This document shows positions 1 to 5,110 of a stretch of DNA of 16,842 bases, piece by piece. Made by a program: the position numbers and the translations under genes. The notes beneath the pieces were generated by a model. The model saw only the letters and a list, made by a program, of their open reading frames with translations, made no database searches and was not told the DNA's origin. Source of the DNA: Cognatiluteimonas sp966212495 (GTDB taxonomy: Bacteria; Pseudomonadota; Gammaproteobacteria; Xanthomonadales; Xanthomonadaceae); NCBI GenBank assembly GCA_966212495.1, contig CBIHRR010000036.1, forward strand, positions 1-16,842. Reading direction: 5' to 3'. How positions within the stretch are numbered: the stretch's first letter is position 1; each line of letters opens with the position of its first letter.

Positions 1-323
1 GCGCGGCTGCGCCCGGCGAGGGTGGCGAGCACGGTGCCGGCGGCGACGCGGTCGCCTTCCGCGACGCGCCAGTCGATACGCACGCCCGGATCGAGCGCGC
101 GCTGGCAGGCGTCGAACCACGGCCGCCCGCAGACGACGGCGTCTTCCTTGCACAGCAGGTAGGCGACGTCGGCGGTGTCGGGCAGGAGCGAGGCGGTGAC
201 GTCGCCGCTGCCGACGTCCTCGGCCAGGGCACGGGCGACATCGGCTTCGACCTGCTCGAGCGGTGGCGGCGCAAGCGGCGGCAGCGCGGCGAGCGCGGCA
301 TCCGTCGACGCGTTCGCCGGCAT
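1..323 (-). CDS. nadC: Nicotinate-nucleotide pyrophosphorylase (carboxylating), N-terminal part
   Basis: NadC (quinolinate phosphoribosyltransferase) converts quinolinate and PRPP to nicotinate mononucleotide, CO2 and pyrophosphate in the cytoplasm, the last step unique to de novo NAD synthesis. Only the first 107 residues are present; the gene leaves the window at base 1. They include the family's N-terminal signature LAEDVGSGDVTASLLP at about residues 33-48, followed by the start of the open-face domain with KEDAVVCGRPWFDAC and the turn EGDRVAAGTVLATLAG. The catalytic barrel lies outside the window. The ATG at 323 is chosen because it sits only four bases after the stop of the Trm112-like gene on the same strand, so the two are probably cotranscribed. 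The match is by recognition of the N-terminal motif; the missing C-terminus limits certainty. Confidence 0.85.
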   Translation of the reverse strand, partial: MPANASTDAALAALPPLAPPPLEQVEADVARALAEDVGSGDVTASLLPDTADVAYLLCKEDAVVCGRPWFDACQRALDPGVRIDWRVAEGDRVAAGTVLATLAGRSR

Positions 324-327
324 TGCG

Positions 328-597
328 TCAGGCACCGGGGAATCCCGGGACCTGGGCGGTTCCGATCGCCTCGTCGGCGAGCAGGACCGGGATGCCATCG
401 TCCACGCGGTAGACGAGCTTGCGGTCGCGGGTCACCAGCGCCTCGTCGAGTGCGGAGGACTGGGGGGCGTCGTCGCGCCGGCGCACGCCGCCGGTCGCGA
501 TGGCCCGGTTGAGGGCGTCGAGCCCGTCGCGCTCGAGCAGCGCCAGCGGCTGGCGCGTCGCGGGGCAGGCGAGGATGTCGAGCAGCTTGCGGTCCAT
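328..597 (-). CDS. ycaR: Trm112-like (UPF0434/YcaR) small protein with insertion
   Basis: This 89-residue protein starts MDRKLLDILACP and ends its conserved core with RKLVYRVDDGIPVLLADEA, matching the two ends of the Trm112/YcaR family. Eukaryotic and archaeal Trm112 are small zinc proteins that activate methyltransferases; the bacterial role is poorly defined. E. coli YcaR is about 60 residues, so this one carries roughly 28 extra residues between the two conserved blocks (about residues 24-55). Only one cysteine (C11) is present, whereas zinc-binding relatives have cysteine pairs, so it probably does not bind zinc in the usual way. The ATG at 597 gives the family N-terminus exactly; the open frame upstream is antisense to purE and purK. 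It lies just upstream of nadC (four-base gap) and is divergent from purE. Confidence 0.85.
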   Translation of the reverse strand: MDRKLLDILACPATRQPLALLERDGLDALNRAIATGGVRRRDDAPQSSALDEALVTRDRKLVYRVDDGIPVLLADEAIGTAQVPGFPGA

Positions 598-624
598 GGC
601 GGTGGCGGCGTGGGGATTGGCCGC

Positions 625-630
625 TAGAAT
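625..630 (+). promoter_or_regulatory. Candidate -10 element of purEK
   Basis: TAGAAT lies 31 bases before the purE start codon and would give a leader of about 25 bases. No convincing -35 is visible 16-18 bases upstream, so this is a weak inference from position and the match to TATAAT. The 64-base gap (598-661) must also hold the divergent promoter of the Trm112-like gene and nadC. Confidence 0.3.
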
Positions 631-661
631 ACCGTTTTGCACGGCAGGTACCGGAGCCGCC

Positions 662-1228
662 ATGGCCACCACCCCGCACGCCGCTGGCCCACGCGCCGCG
701 GGCAACCCGCTCGTCGGCATCGTGATGGGCTCGCGCTCGGACTGGGAGACGATGCAGCACGCCGCCGTCCGCCTGGAACAGCTCGGCGTTCCGCACGAGG
801 TGCGCGTGGTGTCGGCGCACCGCACGCCGGACGTCCTGTTCGAATACGCGGCCGGCGCGCAGGCGCGCGGCCTGCGCGCGATCATCGCGGGCGCCGGCGG
901 CGCCGCGCACCTGCCCGGCATGCTCGCGGCGAAGACCGCGGTGCCCGTGCTCGGCGTGCCCGTGCAGTCGAAGGCGCTCAACGGCATGGATTCGCTGCTG
1001 TCCATCGTGCAGATGCCGGCCGGGATTCCGGTCGCGACCTTCGCGATCGGCAATGCCGGCGCCGCCAACGCGGCCCTGTTCGCCGCCGCGATGCTTGGCG
1101 CCGACCATCCGGCGGTCGCCGCGGCGCTGGCGGAGTTCCGCCGGCGCCAGACCGACGATGTCGCGTCGAACGACGATCCGCGGCGCGGAGCGGATGCGAT
1201 GACCTTTCCCGCAGGCGCAGCCGCATGA
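662..1228 (+). CDS. purE: N5-carboxyaminoimidazole ribonucleotide mutase
   Basis: PurE class I rearranges N5-CAIR, made by PurK, into CAIR in purine synthesis. The 188-residue product shows all the family landmarks: GSRSDWETM at 23-31 (phosphate and substrate loop), SAHRTP at 51-56, the AGAGGAAHLPGM loop, and GVPVQSKALNGMDSLLSIVQ followed by MPAGIPVATFAIG. Family members are about 165-170 residues; the excess here is a short N-terminal stretch before LVGIVMG and a polar C-terminal tail of about 25 residues. The ATG at 662 has GGAG at 653-656; the same frame stays open upstream to 419 but that would overlap the divergent Trm112-like gene and adds no conserved sequence. The stop overlaps the purK start as ATGA, indicating translational coupling of the two consecutive enzymes. 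Confidence 0.95.
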   Translation: MATTPHAAGPRAAGNPLVGIVMGSRSDWETMQHAAVRLEQLGVPHEVRVVSAHRTPDVLFEYAAGAQARGLRAIIAGAGGAAHLPGMLAAKTAVPVLGVPVQSKALNGMDSLLSIVQMPAGIPVATFAIGNAGAANAALFAAAMLGADHPAVAAALAEFRRRQTDDVASNDDPRRGADAMTFPAGAAA

Positions 1229-2367
1229 CCACGGTCGGCATCCTCGGCGGCGGACAGCTCGCCCGCATGCTCGCGCTGTCCGGCGCGCCGCTGGGCCTGC
1301 GCTTCCTGGTGTTGGACAGCTCGCCCGAAGCCTGCGCGGCGCAGTTCGCGCCGATGGTGGTGGGCGACTACCGCGACGAGTCGGCGCTGGCCGAATTCGC
1401 GTCGCGCATCGACGTGGCCACCTTCGATTTCGAGAACGTGCCCGCCGAATCGGCGCGCTGGCTGTCCGAGCGCGTGCCGGTGTTCCCCAGCCCGCGCGCG
1501 CTGGCCACCGCGCAGGACCGGCTGGCGGAGAAGACGCAGTTCGTCGAGCTCGGCATCCCCGTTCCCGATTTCGCGCCGGTCTCCACGCGGGCCGAGCTGG
1601 ACGCGGCGGCCGCGCGCATCGGCACGCCCTGCGTCCTGAAGACACGGCGGCTCGGTTACGACGGCAAGGGCCAGTTCCGCCTGCGCGGCGCCGGCGACGT
1701 CGAGGCCGCCTGGGACGCGCTCGGCGCGCAGGCGCCCAAGGTCGGCCTGATCCTGGAAGCGTTCGTGCCCTTCGAGCGCGAGCTGTCGGTGGTCGCCGTG
1801 CGCGGGCGCGACGGCGACTTCCGCACCTGGCCGCTCACCGAGAACTGGCACGTGGACGGCGTGCTGTCCGCGAGCCTGGCGCCCGCGGCGGTGGGCACGG
1901 CGCTGGAAGCGAAGGCGACCGCCCATGCCCGCGCGCTCGCCGAGGCGCTGGACTACGTCGGCGTGTTCGCGCTGGAACTGTTCTGCCTCGACGGCGAGCT
2001 GCTCGCGAACGAGCTCGCGCCGCGCGTGCACAACTCGGGGCACTGGACGATCGAAGGCAGCGAGACGTCGCAGTTCCAGAACCACCTGCGCGCCGTGCTC
2101 GGCCTGCCGCTGGGCGACACGCGCATGGTCGGGCGCGCGTGCATGCTGAACTGGATCGGGGCGATGCCGGATCCGGCGCCGATCCTGCGCGAAGCCGGCG
2201 GCCACTGGCACGACTACGGCAAGGCGCCGCGCGCGGGCCGCAAGGTCGGCCACGCGACCTTGCGCGCCGATGCGGACGGCGAACTCGCCGACGCGCTGCG
2301 GCGCGCCGGCGAGGCGCTGGGTCGGCAGGCGCAGGTCGCGCCCGTCGTCGCGCGGCTGGAGCCGTAG
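1225..2367 (+). CDS. purK: N5-carboxyaminoimidazole ribonucleotide synthase
   Basis: PurK is an ATP-grasp enzyme that makes N5-CAIR from AIR, bicarbonate and ATP, the substrate of PurE. The 380-residue protein begins TTVGILGGGQLARMLALS (nucleotide-binding-like N-terminal fold), has the ATP-grasp lysine region in CVLKTRRLGYDGKGQ (about residues 135-149), the central EAFVPFERELSVV strand, and the metal and substrate segment ELFCLDGELLANELAPRVHNSGHWTIEG. The family is usually 350-390 residues, so it is full length. The ATG overlaps the purE stop (ATGA). The TAG stop is part of the GTAG head of a REP hairpin, so the 3' end of the gene and the left end of the repeat pair are the same bases. A purEK operon on its own, away from other pur genes, is common. 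Confidence 0.95.
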   Translation: MTTVGILGGGQLARMLALSGAPLGLRFLVLDSSPEACAAQFAPMVVGDYRDESALAEFASRIDVATFDFENVPAESARWLSERVPVFPSPRALATAQDRLAEKTQFVELGIPVPDFAPVSTRAELDAAAARIGTPCVLKTRRLGYDGKGQFRLRGAGDVEAAWDALGAQAPKVGLILEAFVPFERELSVVAVRGRDGDFRTWPLTENWHVDGVLSASLAPAAVGTALEAKATAHARALAEALDYVGVFALELFCLDGELLANELAPRVHNSGHWTIEGSETSQFQNHLRAVLGLPLGDTRMVGRACMLNWIGAMPDPAPILREAGGHWHDYGKAPRAGRKVGHATLRADADGELADALRRAGEALGRQAQVAPVVARLEP

Positions 2368-2420
2368 GGCCGACCCATGGTCGGCTCCGTGACCATCAGC
2401 CGGCCATGGGCCGGCTCTAC
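2364..2420. repeat. Inverted pair of GTAG-type REP hairpins between convergent genes
   Basis: The segment begins with GTAG (2364-2367) and ends with its complement CTAC (2417-2420). It holds two hairpins: GCCGACC at 2369-2375 pairs with GGTCGGC at 2379-2385 around a CAT loop, and AGCCGGCC at 2398-2405 pairs perfectly with GGCCGGCT at 2409-2416 around ATG. Both hairpins have the same layout read from their GTAG ends, so this is a head-out inverted dimer. REPs with a GTAG head are known in Stenotrophomonas (the SMAG family), where they are linked to REP-associated Y1 transposases. The pair fills the 49-base gap between convergent purK and sodB and may act as a bidirectional transcription end or 3' mRNA stabiliser; there is no T-tract. 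Copy number cannot be judged from one window. Confidence 0.75.
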
Positions 2421-2995
2421 CGCAGGTTCGCGGCGACGAAGTCCCAGTTGACCAGGTTCCAGAATGCCTCGACGTACTTCGGGCGGGCATTGCGGTAGTC
2501 GATGTAGTACGCGTGTTCCCACACGTCGCAGGTCAGCAGCGCGGTGTCCTCGCCGGTCAGCGGCGTGGCCGCGTTCGGCGTGCTCACCAGCGCCAGCGAA
2601 CCATCCGGGCGCTGCACCAGCCAGGCCCAGCCCGAACCGAAGGTCTTCACCGCCAGGTCGCTGAACTGCTCCTTGAACTTGTCGAAGCCGCCGAAGGCCT
2701 TGGCGATCGCGTCGCCGGCCTTGCCGGTCGGCTCGCCGCCGCCGTTCGGGGAGAGGCAGTTCCAGTAGAAGGTGTGGTTCCACACCTGCGCGGCGTTGTT
2801 GAACATCGCGCCCTGCGCCTTGCGGACGATCTGCTCCAGCGGCATCGCCTCGAACTCGGTGCCCGCGATCATCTTGTTGAGGTTGTCCACGTAGGCCTTG
2901 TGGTGCTTGCCGTAGTGGTAATCGATGGTCTCGCCGGAGATGTGCGGCTCGAGGGCGGCGCGATCGTAGGGCAGGGCGGGGAGTTCGATGGCCAT
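2417..2995 (-). CDS. sodB: Superoxide dismutase, iron type
   Basis: SodB disproportionates superoxide to oxygen and hydrogen peroxide in the cytoplasm. The 192-residue protein matches the family length and carries all four metal ligands: H27 in YHYGKHH, H74 in WNHTFYW, and D157 and H161 in DVWEHAYY. The second-sphere glutamine in NNAAQVWNH (Q70) lies before H74, where iron enzymes have it; manganese enzymes usually place it later, so iron is the likely cofactor. The ATG at 2995 gives the conserved N-terminus IELPALPYD and has AAGGAG at 3002-3007 six bases away; an in-frame upstream ATG at 3049 is rejected. The TAG stop lies in the GTAG end of the REP pair. The gene is divergent from grxD, which is also tied to iron and redox balance. 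Confidence 0.97.
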   Translation of the reverse strand: MAIELPALPYDRAALEPHISGETIDYHYGKHHKAYVDNLNKMIAGTEFEAMPLEQIVRKAQGAMFNNAAQVWNHTFYWNCLSPNGGGEPTGKAGDAIAKAFGGFDKFKEQFSDLAVKTFGSGWAWLVQRPDGSLALVSTPNAATPLTGEDTALLTCDVWEHAYYIDYRNARPKYVEAFWNLVNWDFVAANLR

Positions 2996-3024
2996 GGCTG
3001 GCTCCTTGGCATGGGGGAGGGGCT

Positions 3025-3030
3025 TACAAT
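3025..3030 (+). promoter_or_regulatory. Candidate -10 element for the grxD operon
   Basis: TACAAT in the 119-base gap between sodB and grxD resembles a -10 box reading towards grxD, giving a leader of about 78 bases. TTGGCA at 3006-3011 is only 13 bases upstream and is too close to be a good -35. It also sits inside the predicted sodB leader, so the divergent transcripts would overlap. Weak support. Confidence 0.25.
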
Positions 3031-3036
3031 GGCGGG

Positions 3037-3042
3037 ATTCTA
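3037..3042 (-). promoter_or_regulatory. Candidate -10 element of sodB
   Basis: Read on the minus strand this is TAGAAT, the same hexamer as found upstream of purE. It lies about 40 bases before the sodB ATG and would give a leader of about 35 bases that contains the AAGGAG ribosome binding site. No clear -35 is seen. No recognisable Fur box was found in the gap. Confidence 0.3.
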
Positions 3043-3114
3043 CCCCCACGCCCGTTGCCGGCCCGCGAACCCTGCGGGAACCAGCGGCGCGGCGGCCTCA
3101 AAGGGAGCCGTGAC

Positions 3115-3450
3115 ATGCAGGTATCCGAACGCATCCAGGCCGAGATCGAAGGCCATCCCGTCGTGCTTTTCATGAAGGGCACGCCGCAATTCCCGATGTG
3201 CGGGTTTTCCAGTCGCACGGTGCAGGCGCTGAAGCAGGCCGGCGCGGGCGCGCTGCACACGGTCAACGTGCTCGAGGAGCCGGAGATCCGCGCCAACCTG
3301 CCGCGCTATTCCAACTGGCCGACCTTCCCGCAGCTGTTCATCAACGGCGAGCTGATCGGCGGTTGCGACATCACGCTCGAGCTCTTCGAATCCGGCGAAC
3401 TGGCCCGGATGCTGAAGGAAGTGCAGCTGGCGGAGACGCAGAAGGCGTGA
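3115..3450 (+). CDS. grxD: Monothiol glutaredoxin, Grx4 family
   Basis: GrxD-type glutaredoxins bind a glutathione-ligated [2Fe-2S] cluster, often with BolA partners, and act in iron-sulfur cluster transfer and iron sensing in the cytoplasm. The 111-residue protein has the diagnostic CGFS active site (C29-S32) within KGTPQFPMCGFS, the conserved SNWPTFPQLFINGELIGG segment that binds glutathione, and the GGCDI turn that follows. Length is typical. The ATG at 3115 is preceded by AGGGAG at 3102-3107 with good spacing; an in-frame ATG at 3055 would add 20 unconserved residues and is rejected. Its stop overlaps the GTG of the next gene (GTGA), so the dehydrogenase is probably translated by coupling. 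The divergent neighbour sodB also depends on iron. Confidence 0.95.
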   Translation: MQVSERIQAEIEGHPVVLFMKGTPQFPMCGFSSRTVQALKQAGAGALHTVNVLEEPEIRANLPRYSNWPTFPQLFINGELIGGCDITLELFESGELARMLKEVQLAETQKA

Positions 3451-4241
3451 GCGCGGCCGCGCCGGGACAACCTGCCGCCCCGCAGGCCGGGGGCGCGCTC
3501 GCCGGGCGCACGGTGCTGGTCGCCGGCGCGCATGGCGGGCTCGGCAGCGCCGCATCGCTGGCCTGCGCGCGCGCGGGCGCGACGGTCGTGCTGCTCGGCC
3601 GCAAGGTGCCCAAGCTCAACCGGCTCTACGACGCACTCGCCGCGGAAGGGCCGGAGCCGCTGCTGTATCCGCTCGACCTGGAGGGCGCCGCGCCCGACGA
3701 CTACGCCGAGCTCGCCACCCGCGTCGAGGGCGAACTCGGCCGCCTCGACGGCCTGCTGCATTGCGCCGCGGAATTCCGCGGCCTGACGCCGCTGGCGCAC
3801 ACCGACCCCGCCGATTTCGCGCGCGCGCTGCACATCGGCCTGACCGCGCGCTGGTGGCTCACGCAGGCCTGCCTGCCGCTGCTGGCGAAGTCGGAGGGCG
3901 CGTCGGTGGTCTTCGCCATCGACGACCTGGCCCTGGCCGGCAAGGCGTTCTGGGGCGGGTACGGGATCGCGCAGCACGGACTGGCGACGCTGATCGGCAT
4001 GCTCCAGGCCGAGCTCGGGGAGGAGGGCCCGCGCATCAGCGGCCTGCAGCCGGGCCCGATGCGTACCACGCTGCGAGGTCGCGCCTTCGTCGCCGACCAG
4101 GACCACGACGCCCGCGACCCATCGGCCTATGCGGCCGCCTGCGTCGAGCTGCTGTCGCCCGCCGGTGCCCCGTACCGCGGCCGCATCTTCGACGCATCCG
4201 CCGCCTCCCGTCCCCCGCCTCCCGTCTCCCCGCCCCAGTGA
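3447..4241 (+). CDS. YciK-like short-chain dehydrogenase, catalytic residues replaced
   Basis: This 264-residue protein has the short-chain dehydrogenase/reductase fold: nucleotide loop AGAHGGLG (26-33), LDLEGA after strand 3, HCAAEF in place of NNAG, and QPGPMRTTLRGRAF near the end, resembling E. coli YciK. The catalytic triad is degraded: the serine thirteen residues before the tyrosine is D159, Y172 is kept, and the YxxxK lysine is Q176 (YGIAQ). It may bind a nucleotide without normal redox catalysis, or use another mechanism. It starts with GTG overlapping the grxD stop (GTGA); an alternative start further in is unlikely because the first strand begins near residue 21. The C-terminal tail is proline-rich and encoded by a pyrimidine tract with a 12-base direct repeat. 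Its own stop overlaps the next gene's GTG. Confidence 0.85.
   Translation: MSAAAPGQPAAPQAGGALAGRTVLVAGAHGGLGSAASLACARAGATVVLLGRKVPKLNRLYDALAAEGPEPLLYPLDLEGAAPDDYAELATRVEGELGRLDGLLHCAAEFRGLTPLAHTDPADFARALHIGLTARWWLTQACLPLLAKSEGASVVFAIDDLALAGKAFWGGYGIAQHGLATLIGMLQAELGEEGPRISGLQPGPMRTTLRGRAFVADQDHDARDPSAYAAACVELLSPAGAPYRGRIFDASAASRPPPPVSPPQ
4201..4226 (+). repeat. 12-base direct repeat in a pyrimidine-rich tract
   Basis: CCGCCTCCCGTC occurs at 4201-4212 and again at 4215-4226, a period of 14 bases, in the last codons of the dehydrogenase. The tract continues as almost pure C and T to the GTG start of the membrane protein, leaving no purine-rich ribosome binding site there. Confidence 0.8.
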
Positions 4242-4954
4242 CCATCGCCTCCGCCGCGCTGCTGCTGTTCCTGATCCTGGATCCGCTCGGGAACATCCCG
4301 GTGTTCCTGAGCCTGCTGCGCGGCATGCCGGCGCACCGCCAGCGCTTCGTGCTGGTGCGCGAGATGCTGATCGCGCTGGCCGTGCTGATGCTGTTCCTGC
4401 ACTTCGGCCGCTACGCGCTCGAGGTGATGCACCTGCGCCAGGAATCGGTCTCGATCGCCGGCGGCATCGTCCTGTTCCTGATCGGCCTGCGGATGATCTT
4501 CCCGCCGCCGGAAGGCCTGCTGGGCGAACTCCCCGGCGGCGAGCCCTTCATCGTGCCGATGGCCATTCCGCTGGTGGCCGGCCCGTCGGGCATGGCCGCC
4601 GTCATGCTGATGGGCAGCCAGGAGCCGGACCGGATGGGCGCGTGGAGCCTGGCGCTGTTCATCGCCTGGGTCGCGACCGCCGCGATCCTGTTCTCCGCGA
4701 CCTACCTGTACAAGATCCTGGGGGCCCGGGTGCTGACCGCGATCGAGCGGCTGATGGGCATGGTGATCGTGGCGATCTCGGTGCAGATGTTGCTGGACGG
4801 GCTCGCGGTGTACCTGCACCTCGGGCAGGGCGCGGCCGGGTCACCGGTTACAGCGTGCGGCCGGCCGCGGGATGCCCGAGGTGCCCGACGGAGTGCGCCG
4901 CCGGGGTGCGCCGGGCCGTCTTTTTCCTGTCATGCGCCGCCGGTAGCGTGTTAA
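4238..4954 (+). CDS. MarC/YhgN-family integral membrane protein
   Basis: The first 196 residues align by eye with E. coli YhgN (197 residues): SAALLLFLILDPLGNIPVF at the start, SIAGGIVLFLIGLRMIFP, the conserved GEPFIVPMAIPLVAGPSGMA, and IERLMGMVIVAISVQMLLDG at the end. About six hydrophobic inner-membrane segments are visible. The family is annotated as UPF0056/MarC or as putative neutral amino acid transporters; the substrate is not established. The GTG at 4238 overlaps the dehydrogenase stop (GTGA) and matches the family N-terminus, but there is no ribosome binding site upstream, so it probably depends on translational coupling. Residues 197-238 form an A/P/R/C-rich tail absent from YhgN, and its codons cover a likely terminator; the true end may be nearer 4826 if a frameshift occurred. 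Confidence 0.85.
   Translation: MTIASAALLLFLILDPLGNIPVFLSLLRGMPAHRQRFVLVREMLIALAVLMLFLHFGRYALEVMHLRQESVSIAGGIVLFLIGLRMIFPPPEGLLGELPGGEPFIVPMAIPLVAGPSGMAAVMLMGSQEPDRMGAWSLALFIAWVATAAILFSATYLYKILGARVLTAIERLMGMVIVAISVQMLLDGLAVYLHLGQGAAGSPVTACGRPRDARGARRSAPPGCAGPSFSCHAPPVAC
4887..4925 (+). terminator. Possible intrinsic terminator inside the annotated end of the MarC-family gene
   Basis: GACGG (4887-4891) can pair with CCGTC (4916-4920), and inside it GCGC (4895-4898) with GCGC (4908-4911), leaving a small internal loop. Five Ts follow at 4921-4925. The stem is imperfect, but the G+C-rich hairpin plus T-run placed between two unrelated genes suggests the end of the grxD operon. Confidence 0.4.
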
Positions 4955-4966
4955 ACTCACGTTAAC
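4927..4966 (+). promoter_or_regulatory. Candidate promoter and TTAA dyad upstream of the TonB-dependent receptor
   Basis: CTGTCA (4927-4932) and TAAACT (4952-4957) each match four of six bases of the -35 and -10 consensus, 19 bases apart. The AT-rich patch stands out from its surroundings and contains GTTAA (4950-4954) and TTAAC (4962-4966), inverted arms whose TTAA cores are 11 bases apart, one helical turn. This could be an operator overlapping the promoter. It also covers the stop codon of the MarC-family frame. Confidence 0.35.
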
Positions 4967-4990
4967 CCGCGAAGCCCCCGAGCACGGGTT
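4964..4990 (+). other. Stem-loop in the receptor leader
   Basis: AACCCG (4964-4969) is complementary to CGGGTT (4985-4990) with a 15-base loop. It would lie at the 5' end of the untranslated leader of the TonB-dependent receptor gene. Six base pairs with a long loop are modest evidence; no known riboswitch class is recognised. Confidence 0.25.
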
Positions 4991-5110
4991 GGGGATTTCC
5001 AGAACACCACCGCCGTCGAGGCAGCGTTCACGACGGTCGGCGTCGCTATTCGCGTCACGCATCCGCCCAAGTATTCCGTCCACGCAAAACTGCATTTCGA
5101 GGATCACGAG

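Noticed and set aside
419..661. N-terminal extension of purE
   Set aside because: The frame is open but lies over the divergent Trm112-like gene and adds no PurE sequence; GGAG supports the start at 662.
328..2490. A 720-codon open frame on the minus strand opposite purE and purK
   Set aside because: Only its last 89 codons (the Trm112-like gene) look like a protein; the rest is arginine-, alanine- and histidine-rich antisense sequence created by GC-biased third positions of purEK.
2996..3049. Upstream in-frame ATG for sodB
   Set aside because: It adds 18 unconserved residues; the start at 2995 has AAGGAG six bases away and matches the family N-terminus.
3055..3114. Upstream in-frame ATG for grxD
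   Set aside because: It adds 20 residues not found in the family and lacks a good ribosome binding site, whereas AGGGAG precedes the ATG at 3115.
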